This document shows positions 1 through 7,156 of a DNA stretch of 17,075 nucleotides, piece after piece; the stretch's first letter is position 1, and every line of letters begins with the position of its first letter. The DNA lies in assembly GCA_050486105.1 (NCBI GenBank), contig JBJHCR010000112.1:1-17075 (forward strand). The letters run 5' to 3'. Both the position numbers and the translations under genes were made by a program. The notes under the pieces are model-generated. The model made no database searches and was not told the DNA's origin. It saw nothing but the letters and a program-made list of their open reading frames with translations. This DNA is from JAEXNA01 sp050486105 (GTDB taxonomy: Bacteria > Vulcanimicrobiota > Xenobia > Xenobiales > JADMJV01).

Positions 1-1
1 T

Positions 2-304
2 CTCAACCCTCACCTCACCCCTTCCAAATGGCCGGTGCACCCCATCATCTTGCACCACCACGAAAAGTGGGACGGCTCGGGCTTTCCCCAGGGCTTAGAA
101 GGAGACGAAATACCCTTCTTGGCCCAGTTGGGAGGGGTGGCCGACTACTACGATCACTTAGTCACCCACCGAAGCTACGACCCGGCGGTGTCCCAAGAAC
201 AAGCCCTTGCTCTGCTGAGCGAGCAGATCGGAGGTCACTTCTCAGAAGACGTGGTTCACGCTCTCTACGAAGCCAAAGACCTCTTGCCGTTTTATTCGCC
301 TTAG
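2..304 (+). CDS. HD-GYP domain protein, C-terminal part (5' end outside window)
   Basis: The reading frame is open from the left edge, so this is the last 100 residues of a longer protein. It shows the second half of an HD-GYP domain: an HHE metal-ligand stretch, DGSGFP (a variant of the DGSGYP signature that names the family), GLEGDEIP, then GGVADYYDHLVTHRSY, matching the family's VAD-YDA-T-RPY block, and a final helix with GGHFSEDVV. HD-GYP proteins are metal-dependent phosphodiesterases that usually hydrolyse cyclic di-GMP. Tyr to Phe in the GYP triplet is conservative and does not by itself imply loss of activity. Any sensor or receiver domain would lie upstream, outside the window. A GTG at 35 is internal to the domain and is not taken as a start. 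The TAG stop overlaps the stop of the converging gene by 4 bp. Family call is firm; substrate is family knowledge. Confidence 0.88.
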   Translation, partial: LNPHLTPSKWPVHPIILHHHEKWDGSGFPQGLEGDEIPFLAQLGGVADYYDHLVTHRSYDPAVSQEQALALLSEQIGGHFSEDVVHALYEAKDLLPFYSP

Positions 305-3084
305 GCCGAGATCTGTTCGCTCTGCGCCTCGGTTTCGGTAGCCTGCTCGGATTGCTCCTTAAGGTCCTTTTCGAAGGGAGACCATACCTTAAGAAAAGCC
401 GGCAAGATCACCAGGGCAGAAAACATGATTCCTCCAACCCCCACCGCCAGGATGAATCCGAGACTGCTGATGCCTTGATGCCCCCCGAGGGCCAAGGTGC
501 CGAAACCGCACATGGTCGTCAAAGCCGACAGCGCCGTAGCCGGCCCGGTGGAATGGTTGAAAACGGTGACGGTGCGCTCTTGCTTAACTCGATGCAACAC
601 GTGGATCCCGAAGTCCAAGCCGATCCCCAGCAAAAGTGGAAGCCCCATGAAATTGGCTGGGTTGAACGAGACCCCAGTCAAGCCCATGGCGAACAGCATG
701 ATAAAAATTCCGAGTCCCAGGGGAAGCAACGCCAAGAGCGCCCACTTGATGGAGCGAAAATACAGCAACAACATAAGGCTCACCGCGACCAGCGCATACA
801 AACCCGAGGTCTCGAAGGCCTCCTTGAGGACGCTGGTGTGGTGCCAAATCATGACCGGCGCTCCCACAACCTGGGGATCGGCGGCCCGGACTTCGCTCAC
901 GAAGTGGTCCAGCGCTTCGCGCTCCCAGACATTCTCTTCCGGATAGATTCGCACAACCAGCTTTCCGGTGGTTCCCACGGAACGGATCAAGAGATTCTCC
1001 GGAAGGTCCGAAAGCTGAAGATCGTGATTGGGATCTTGGGCTTTGAGAAAAGCTAGGACACTTGCCAAATCACTCAGAAAATTGGTCCCAAAGGTGGTCA
1101 GACCATCCTCGATTGGGCCGGGCCCAAGCCCCGAAAGCTCCCCGAACAAACGTTCGAGCTGATCCTCAAAAGCTGACAAATTCTCTTGAATCTCTGGAGT
1201 TCCTCGGGCCATGAGTCCGGACTTCTGGGCCTCGAACATCTCTTGCAGCGCAAGGAAACCTTCTCCAAGTCGCTTTAGGTCTGCACCCCTCATGCTGTGG
1301 AGAACCGACCGAGTGGGGTCCGGTGGCTCGAGATCGGCCATCAAGGCTTGCAATCGGCGCAGTTCTTGCACCTTGGCTTCGGTGCGAGGAGGAAACAGCT
1401 CGCTGACCGACTCCACTCGACCTACTGATTCGAGTTGCTCGAAGCGCTCCTTGAGCACTCGCGCGTGCTCGATGTCGTCCGCTAGGGCAACCGAAAAGAG
1501 CACTGTTTTCCCCCCACGATCGATGAGCTCGAGTTCGGTCATGACCGAATCGAGGCTCGGATCTTGAAGGCGAAGCAGGTTGTAGTCGAAGCCCACTCCT
1601 AGGACAGTAGGCGCAGCAAAAATGAGGAACAGGAGGAGTCCTACTAGGGTGTAGGGGGCCTTGCTGATCATCTTTCGTTCAGCCCGAGCCAAAAAGATTC
1701 GGCTTCCCATGGAGATACCGGTTTGCGACCCGGCCGTGCGTTTGCGATCCATAGCTGCAATCAGGGCTGGAAGGACCAAGAGAGTCGAGATGAGACAAAG
1801 AATGACGCCTCCACCGGCGATCACCCCGATCTCCGAGACGCCTTTGAAGTCGGTGAATCCTACGGCCCAGAAGGCCGTGGCGGTGGAGACAGCCCCCACG
1901 GTGATATCCGAGCCGGTGCCTAGCAAAGCCTCATCCAAGGCTCGGTCGGTCTCACCCCACTTGGCAAACTCCTCCTCATATCGAAACAGAAGGTGAATGC
2001 CGAAATCGATCCCCAATCCAATGAGTATAGTGGCAAAGGATATGGTGAGCAGGTTCAGATGGCCCACCACCAGGGTGGTGTAGCCCAAAGTCCAGCCTAC
2101 TCCTAAGGCCAAGCAAAAGATGGCAGCCAGGGGACGCAAGGTCTGCCGGAAGGCGATGGCAAAGAGCAGTCCAACCAAGAGAAGAGACAGAACCGCCGAG
2201 CGGTGAGAGTCTCTTTCCGAACTGACCATCTCATCATGCTCGAGGATCATTTCTCCGGTCAGACCCACCGACAGTTCAGGAAAGGCCTTCCCGGCTTTCA
2301 GCACCAGTTTTCTGAGCAAGTGTATGCTTTCAGGGCTGTTGTCGGCCAATCGCAACAGGAGCAGATGAACCCGTCCGTCTTGCAACGTATGATAGAAGAC
2401 GGCATCGGTGAACTCTCCGCTGCTCGCCTGGGCTAATTCCGACTCTCCTTCGGAGAAGAACAAACTCCCCCAGGGGGAGCGATAATCGGCTCGACCTCGA
2501 GAGTCCACCGCTCGTCTTAGCTCCTCGATAATGTCGATCAGCATGGGCAGCATGCCGGCCAGTTCGTCCAAACCGGTCCCAGCGGTTCCCGAAGGAGATT
2601 GCATGGTAGCGAGCAGTCCGCCAAAACCTTCCGAGGAGGACAGCCGTTTCAAGAACGGTTTGGCCTCCTCCACGGAATCCACCAGGGCCTTAAGCTCCTC
2701 TTCATCGAGAAACTGCAAAGCCTGATTGATCAAGAACGGCATCTCCAAACGAGGGAAGACCGCGTGGAACGTCTCAGGATGCTCGTCCAAGAGCGAAGCC
2801 AGAAGGTCCACATAGGCCTGACGCCTGAGGGCCTCCCCACCACCCACCAGGACCACCACGTCGTCGGATTCGGGGAACTCCTTAAGGTAACGCTCTTGAA
2901 CTTCATAGAGGGCATCCTTGGAGCTGATCAGGTCGCTGCGATCGGTGCGAAAATCCAAGTGTTCAGCAGCTAGGTAAAGGCTGCCGACGAAAGCCACCAA
3001 GCTTACGAGCAAAACCAAGGCGGAGAAACGGCGTGCCAAATGGGAGGCTAAAAGAAGAAACCGTTCAAGCAGGGTGCGCTTCAC
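301..3084 (-). CDS. RND/MMPL-family exporter, HpnN-like
   Basis: A 927-residue inner-membrane transporter with the two-fold RND layout: TM1 at about 21-39, a large periplasmic domain to about 295, a five-helix block at about 296-445, a second single helix at about 478-497, a second periplasmic domain, and a second five-helix block near the C-terminus. Both blocks carry the motif G-(L/I)-G-(I/L)-DFGIH, with acidic residues D360 and D824, where proton-relay residues are expected. The start of the first periplasmic domain (DFRTDRSDLISS) resembles the hopanoid-biosynthesis-associated HpnN exporters. Length is close to that family. The substrate is probably a lipid, but no hopanoid gene is in view, so hopanoid transport is not claimed. 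Start is GTG, overlapping the stop of the MCE gene as GTGA, which implies translational coupling. The C-terminal tail is hydrophilic and rich in Glu and Gln. Confidence 0.85.
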   Translation of the reverse strand: MKRTLLERFLLLASHLARRFSALVLLVSLVAFVGSLYLAAEHLDFRTDRSDLISSKDALYEVQERYLKEFPESDDVVVLVGGGEALRRQAYVDLLASLLDEHPETFHAVFPRLEMPFLINQALQFLDEEELKALVDSVEEAKPFLKRLSSSEGFGGLLATMQSPSGTAGTGLDELAGMLPMLIDIIEELRRAVDSRGRADYRSPWGSLFFSEGESELAQASSGEFTDAVFYHTLQDGRVHLLLLRLADNSPESIHLLRKLVLKAGKAFPELSVGLTGEMILEHDEMVSSERDSHRSAVLSLLLVGLLFAIAFRQTLRPLAAIFCLALGVGWTLGYTTLVVGHLNLLTISFATILIGLGIDFGIHLLFRYEEEFAKWGETDRALDEALLGTGSDITVGAVSTATAFWAVGFTDFKGVSEIGVIAGGGVILCLISTLLVLPALIAAMDRKRTAGSQTGISMGSRIFLARAERKMISKAPYTLVGLLLFLIFAAPTVLGVGFDYNLLRLQDPSLDSVMTELELIDRGGKTVLFSVALADDIEHARVLKERFEQLESVGRVESVSELFPPRTEAKVQELRRLQALMADLEPPDPTRSVLHSMRGADLKRLGEGFLALQEMFEAQKSGLMARGTPEIQENLSAFEDQLERLFGELSGLGPGPIEDGLTTFGTNFLSDLASVLAFLKAQDPNHDLQLSDLPENLLIRSVGTTGKLVVRIYPEENVWEREALDHFVSEVRAADPQVVGAPVMIWHHTSVLKEAFETSGLYALVAVSLMLLLYFRSIKWALLALLPLGLGIFIMLFAMGLTGVSFNPANFMGLPLLLGIGLDFGIHVLHRVKQERTVTVFNHSTGPATALSALTTMCGFGTLALGGHQGISSLGFILAVGVGGIMFSALVILPAFLKVWSPFEKDLKEQSEQATETEAQSEQISA

Positions 3085-4298
3085 CGGGTGGAAGCCTCAC
3101 CCTCGGGCTCTTTGAGAGATTCTTGCTCGCCTTCTTCTGGCTCGGGGTCCTGGTCCTCCGCCGGTGCCACTCTCGGGCGAGAGGTAGCCCCACCAAGCCA
3201 GGGGTTCAAGTCAACCAATCGCTCCAGAGACTCTATTCGGTCTCGAAGCTCCTGGCTGCGCTCTAGCAAGTAGCCCACCAGACTTTTCAGTTCTTGCTGA
3301 ACTTGAGGATCACTGGTGAGAGTGTGCAAATCCTCGGCTAACAGCCGATACTCTTCGAGTTTGCGAGACCAACTTCGCAACTCCACGATGAGCTTCTTGA
3401 GAGCATCTTCGCTGAGTTGTTGCTCCATGACCCGATCGACTAGATCGCGGTACTCTTCGGTTCGGAGAACCGCCATTTCTAGAGTGGTCGTGAGTTGCTC
3501 TCGCTGCCGCTCCAAGCGCTGAGTCCACCCTCTTAGATTCTCGGACATCTGAGGCGTCATCTCTCGCATTCGAGCAGAAATCTCGGCGGTTTTCTCGCTG
3601 AAGTCCGCCATTTTGGCGTACAACAAGGTCTCCTGCTTATCGATCTGCTCCTTCAAAGAGTCCAGATATTCGGGAGCCTGGGCACTGGCTGCTGCCAATT
3701 CTCGACTGTAGAACCGAAGATTCGAGGCCGCATCCTTGGTTTGCAATCGAAACTGAGGGTCGGTCAACTCATCTCTGAGGTCCTGAGTGTCCGAGGTCAG
3801 CTCGGTGAAGGTGCGCAAGGTGATTTGCAGTTGGTCTTCCTGGGAGGAACTGGTCTCGGCAAAAAAATTCTCGTCGGGGCCGATCACTTCGTCGCTGGGA
3901 GAGACGGTGATGTCCAACCATCGCCGACCGTTGAGGTCGGTGTGGACGGTGTAGGTTGACTCTTTCGGGATGGTCCGACCGTCGAGTTCAACCCGTGCCC
4001 TGATCAGCGGGATCCCCCCGGTGAGGGGCTGCAAGGCCTGCTGCACATCGCTGGCAGCAAAATCGATATCCAGCACTCGACCAGAAGGAACGCCGCCGAT
4101 GGTGACCGGATCTCCTACCCGGAGGCCGTGAACTTGAGTGAACAGCAAGTCGAATTGACGATGGGAGCGCAAAAAATCCGACTCCCGGAAGCTGTTTGCT
4201 AAGTAGGCCATGCAAACCAGAGCTATGGTCATGAGACCTATTCTCGCCTCTTGGCTCAAAACTGCTGCTCCCTCCGAGGCCGCGCTCCGCGGGCCCAT
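3081..4298 (-). CDS. MCE/MlaD-domain lipid transport protein
   Basis: A 405-residue protein with one N-terminal membrane anchor (about 19-36) and an MCE domain (about 47-135). The domain shows the family core VHGLRVGDPVTIGGVPSGRV and a beta-rich continuation ending near WLDITVSP. Residues about 165-365 are long amphipathic helices with coiled-coil character. The last 35 residues are acidic and rich in Pro and Glu. MCE proteins form hexameric rings or tubes that move lipids across the periplasm, anchored in the inner membrane. Usual partners are the MlaE permease and MlaF ATPase, or PqiA/YebS-type proteins. None is here, and the coupled neighbour is an RND exporter instead. ATG start, 10 bp after the tlyA stop, with only a weak GAGA ribosome site, so it is probably translated from the tlyA message. 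Family firm, lipid cargo unknown. Confidence 0.85.
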   Translation of the reverse strand: MGPRSAASEGAAVLSQEARIGLMTIALVCMAYLANSFRESDFLRSHRQFDLLFTQVHGLRVGDPVTIGGVPSGRVLDIDFAASDVQQALQPLTGGIPLIRARVELDGRTIPKESTYTVHTDLNGRRWLDITVSPSDEVIGPDENFFAETSSSQEDQLQITLRTFTELTSDTQDLRDELTDPQFRLQTKDAASNLRFYSRELAAASAQAPEYLDSLKEQIDKQETLLYAKMADFSEKTAEISARMREMTPQMSENLRGWTQRLERQREQLTTTLEMAVLRTEEYRDLVDRVMEQQLSEDALKKLIVELRSWSRKLEEYRLLAEDLHTLTSDPQVQQELKSLVGYLLERSQELRDRIESLERLVDLNPWLGGATSRPRVAPAEDQDPEPEEGEQESLKEPEGEASTR

Positions 4299-4308
4299 AG
4301 TGTCTCGA

Positions 4309-5124
4309 TCACCGGCTAGACTGAGCCTCTACCTCTTCTAGAGCCCTTTCCACAGCCGTCTGAACATCAAACGTTCCCGGTTCAAGCTGTCTTCGAAAGT
4401 GAACCAGATACTCGACATTGCCGGCCGGACCCCTAATGGGACTGGGTAGTAGCCCAGCCGGGCAAAAGTCGCTCGGCCCATAGGTGTCCCGCATAACCTT
4501 CAAGAGAACTTCGCGATGGACCGCCAGATCCCTCACCACCCCTCCTTTGCTGACCTGATGTCGCCCGGCCTCGAATTGAGGTTTGATCAAGAAGACAGCC
4601 TGGGCCTCAGGCCCGGCAAGGGAAAAGGCGGCCGGCAGAATCAGGCCCAGACCGATAAAGGAAAGGTCTCCGGAGAGAAAATCAAAGGGAGATTGAAAAT
4701 CCTTCGGGCTCAGATAGCGGGCATTGGTCTTTTCTCTAACTTCAACTCGCGGATCGTTGCGCAGTTTCCAATGGAGTTGCCCCTTACCCACATCGACCGC
4801 AGTCACGCGGTGGGCTCCCCGCTGCAGTAGGAGGTCGGTGAAGCCCCCTGTGCTGGCACCCAAATCGAGACAGCGCAAGCCTTGAACCGAGAGACCAAAG
4901 CCATCGAGGGCGGCCTCCAGCTTCCAGCCACCACGAGAAACGTAGGGACAAGCCTGCCCACGAACTTCGAGTTCAGCTGAAGGGGAGATCATGGTAGCCG
5001 GCTTGATCACCGGTTGACCGTCGGCAAATACATGCCCGGCCATCACTAGAATCTGGGCCTTCTCGCGACTCTCGGCGAGTCCTCGGGCAAGAAGTTCTCG
5101 ATCAACTCTAACTTTGGAAGCCAA
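4309..5124 (-). CDS. tlyA: TlyA family rRNA (cytidine-2'-O)-methyltransferase
   Basis: A 271-residue protein with an N-terminal S4 RNA-binding domain (about 4-62, starting KVRVDRELLARGLAESREKA) and an FtsJ-like Rossmann methyltransferase domain. The SAM-binding loop is DLGASTGG at 87-94. The K-D-K-E catalytic tetrad can be placed at K68, D153, K181 and E238, nearly the same numbers as in mycobacterial TlyA. TlyA methylates the 2'-OH of cytidines in 16S (and in some taxa 23S) rRNA. The family is often mis-named hemolysin. Start is TTG at 5124: the S4 domain begins at once, and an AGAGGA ribosome site at 5131-5136 lies 6 nt upstream. It is first in a leftward operon with the MCE and RND genes, and it diverges from the HD gene. 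Confidence 0.93.
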   Translation of the reverse strand: MASKVRVDRELLARGLAESREKAQILVMAGHVFADGQPVIKPATMISPSAELEVRGQACPYVSRGGWKLEAALDGFGLSVQGLRCLDLGASTGGFTDLLLQRGAHRVTAVDVGKGQLHWKLRNDPRVEVREKTNARYLSPKDFQSPFDFLSGDLSFIGLGLILPAAFSLAGPEAQAVFLIKPQFEAGRHQVSKGGVVRDLAVHREVLLKVMRDTYGPSDFCPAGLLPSPIRGPAGNVEYLVHFRRQLEPGTFDVQTAVERALEEVEAQSSR

Positions 5125-5130
5125 AAAAGG

Positions 5131-5136
5131 TCCTCT
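5131..5136 (-). promoter_or_regulatory. Ribosome binding site deciding the TTG start of tlyA
   Basis: On the minus strand AGAGGA stands 6 nt before TTG at 5124. The next in-frame Met (residue 28) falls inside the S4 domain and would remove half of it. Confidence 0.7.
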
Positions 5137-5169
5137 CTTGGAGCCGTTGCTCTCTTGCCGCCCATTCTA

Positions 5170-5198
5170 TCGAGACGGGAACAAAAAAGCGATATACT
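5170..5198 (+). promoter_or_regulatory. Candidate promoter of the HD-domain gene, possibly leaderless
   Basis: TCGAGA (5170-5175, 4/6 to TTGACA), a 17-bp spacer and TATACT (5193-5198, 5/6 to TATAAT). The ATG at 5205 begins 7 nt after the last base of the -10, where transcription would normally start, and no Shine-Dalgarno sequence precedes it. Confidence 0.5.
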
Positions 5199-5204
5199 TA
5201 GAAA

Positions 5205-5717
5205 ATGTTTTGGCCCTTCGCGAACAAGATGTCGCTGGCAAGCCAGGACCTCCTGTCCGATATCGAGTTGCAGCTCAAATCGGATTTTTTGTTAGGAGAC
5301 CACTCTTGCCACGGACCCAGCCATTGGAAAAGAGTGGAGGCTTTTGGACTCTTTATCGCTGAAAGAACCGGCGCAGAGATCCATGTGGTCCGATTGTTCG
5401 CCTTGTTTCACGACTGCCGACGTCTCACCGACAGTCACGATCCGGACCACGGACTCCGGGGGGCTGAAAGAGCCCGAGAACTCAGAGATCGCCTTCCCTT
5501 GAACGACGAATCCTTCCAACTGCTGTTTCAGGCCTGCGCCGACCACACCGACGTCCTCTACTCCAGCGACCCCACTATAGGAGCCTGCTGGGACGCGGAT
5601 CGACTGGATCTCGGGCGGGTCGGCATTCAAACAGACCCCAAAAGATTGAACACCGAACCGGCCCAACTTCTGGCCAGTTACGACTGGCAGGCCAGATGCA
5701 AAATTGTGGCCCCTTGA
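5205..5717 (+). CDS. HD-superfamily metal-dependent hydrolase, small
   Basis: A 170-residue soluble protein made almost wholly of one HD domain. Visible metal-ligand candidates are H36 and H40 in HGPSHWKRVEAFG, the HD pair H69-D70 in LFALFHDCRR, H82, H114 in ACADHTD and D132 in WDADRLDLGRVG. This H...HD...H...D order is typical of HD phosphohydrolases acting on nucleotides or phosphate esters; the substrate cannot be read from the sequence. The ATG at 5205 has no ribosome site but sits where a leaderless mRNA would start. A second Met at residue 9 is an alternative and also lacks a ribosome site. The gene is divergent from tlyA (80 bp apart) and converges on the last kinase gene (59 bp apart). 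No membrane or signal sequence. Not an HD-GYP protein: the GYP part is absent. Confidence 0.82.
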   Translation: MFWPFANKMSLASQDLLSDIELQLKSDFLLGDHSCHGPSHWKRVEAFGLFIAERTGAEIHVVRLFALFHDCRRLTDSHDPDHGLRGAERARELRDRLPLNDESFQLLFQACADHTDVLYSSDPTIGACWDADRLDLGRVGIQTDPKRLNTEPAQLLASYDWQARCKIVAP

Positions 5718-5776
5718 CCCTTCTGTGTTCTGCTTCCAAATGTGGCTGCGAGGACCGGTTCCCTTGGTTCGTCCCC

Positions 5777-7156
5777 CTAAGCCACCGGAAAGACCACCGA
5801 AAAGGTGGCCCCATGGTTGTCGGAGGTCTGCTCCACCCGCCCGCCCATCTGATCGGTCAAACCCAGCACCAGGGAGAGGCCTAGGCCGGTGTTCCCCAGT
5901 TCAGGGGTGGTGGTGAAGAAGGGTTCGAAAATCCTGGTCTGCAGTTCTTGGGGAACTCCCGGCCCGTAATCGGAGACGGAAAAGGCCACTTCTGATCCCC
6001 GAAGCACAATCTGCAACTGCACCTCACCTTGGCCACCCTGGGCCCGATCGGCGTTGCTGACCAAATTGGCCATGATCTCGATCCAGGCTTCGATGTCGAG
6101 CCTGACCCGAAGCTCTTCCTCTATCCGAATCGATTCCTTCCAGCTTGAGCCTAAAACCAAGTTTTGCTGAAGCTCGGTGCGGGCCCTCTCAACAAGGTCT
6201 GAAACTCGAATCCTCTCCGGGTGGACGAGCTGTTGGGCCGACAAGGACAGCAATTTCTGATTGAGAGCAGCGCCCCGGTCCACCGCCTTACGGATGATGG
6301 CAAGGGGCTCAGCGGTGGGCCCCGAGGCAAGCGAGGTGGGGAGGGTGTCCAAACTCCCCAAAATCACCATCAACAGATTGTTCAAGCGATGAGCGAGCCC
6401 CGCCGACAAGCGTCCTAGGGCTTGCAGCCGATTGGTTTGCAGCAGTCGCTGATGGAGGTCTTTTTGCTGCTGCTTCAGCCCCACTAATTTCTCTACAGCC
6501 ACCACCAGCTCCCGTCGTCGGCCAGCCATCTCCTGACTCAATCGGCCCTTGATCTCCTCGACCTCGACCAAGGCCTGCTTCAGCTGCCTCTGCTCGTCAT
6601 ATTCGCGCTGCAGCAACTCCCATTGAGAGGTGAGAATACGCCTCCTAAGAGCCGCTGCCTGGAGTCCCAGGATCAGGCAACCAACCATCAACAGAGCATG
6701 GTCGGTGTCCAGGGGAGGTGAGTACCACCAGAGCCTGACGGCCAACCAAGACCCGAAGGCGCAGCCTAGGGACACCAACAGCCAGGTCCAGCGCAACCAA
6801 AACAGAGATAGAGAGAAAATCAGGAACTGGGTCGAGTAATCGAAATTGGGATGGTTAAAAACGACTCCTTCTCCGAGTACTATCAGGAGCATCCATAGGC
6901 TCCAAAGGACACCCTTGCCACCGGGACCCAGAGATTCTCCGGCTCTCAGTAGAGTCCACCAACCCAAGAACAAACTCCCCAAGAAAGCGACGGAACGGAG
7001 CAGGAGGTAGCCAGGCAGGTAACCCCCATCAAAAAACCAGGGTTCGATCAACAGATATACGAAATGAATGGAGCAGGCAGCCAAGACCCAAACCTGGATA
7101 AGTCCAGCCATCTGAGCGGTGAAGAAGTCGTCCAAAGTTTTTTGGGCGGCTCTCAT
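5777..7156 (-). CDS. Membrane sensor histidine kinase, B2 (no receiver)
   Basis: A 459-residue kinase. About 20-170 is a membrane domain of five or six hydrophobic segments with LLIEPW and, later, FDYSTQFLIF...FWLRW, both shared with B1. A coiled coil (about 175-245) leads to the H-box GRLSAGLAHRLNN with phospho-acceptor H256. The residue after His is Arg257 where most HisKA proteins have Asp or Glu, while N260 at H+4 is kept. The ATPase core looks complete: N-box N364/N368, G1 box DYGPG (396-400), F-box FEPFF (410-414) and G2 box GLGL (424-427). No receiver, PAS, HAMP or large periplasmic loop. The ATG overlaps the A2 stop as ATGA, implying translational coupling. Last gene of the four-kinase run. 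Signal and target unknown. Confidence 0.88.
   Translation of the reverse strand: MRAAQKTLDDFFTAQMAGLIQVWVLAACSIHFVYLLIEPWFFDGGYLPGYLLLRSVAFLGSLFLGWWTLLRAGESLGPGGKGVLWSLWMLLIVLGEGVVFNHPNFDYSTQFLIFSLSLFWLRWTWLLVSLGCAFGSWLAVRLWWYSPPLDTDHALLMVGCLILGLQAAALRRRILTSQWELLQREYDEQRQLKQALVEVEEIKGRLSQEMAGRRRELVVAVEKLVGLKQQQKDLHQRLLQTNRLQALGRLSAGLAHRLNNLLMVILGSLDTLPTSLASGPTAEPLAIIRKAVDRGAALNQKLLSLSAQQLVHPERIRVSDLVERARTELQQNLVLGSSWKESIRIEEELRVRLDIEAWIEIMANLVSNADRAQGGQGEVQLQIVLRGSEVAFSVSDYGPGVPQELQTRIFEPFFTTTPELGNTGLGLSLVLGLTDQMGGRVEQTSDNHGATFSVVFPVA

Noticed and set aside
28..1056. 342-codon open frame on the plus strand
   Set aside because: It lies antisense to the well-supported RND exporter and across the HD-GYP end. 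Its product is low-complexity, rich in Arg, Gln and Gly, with no recognisable domain.
5718..5776. Possible bidirectional terminator between the HD gene and B2
   Set aside because: Only short, broken inverted repeats around GGACC/GGTCC and no T-tract on either strand.
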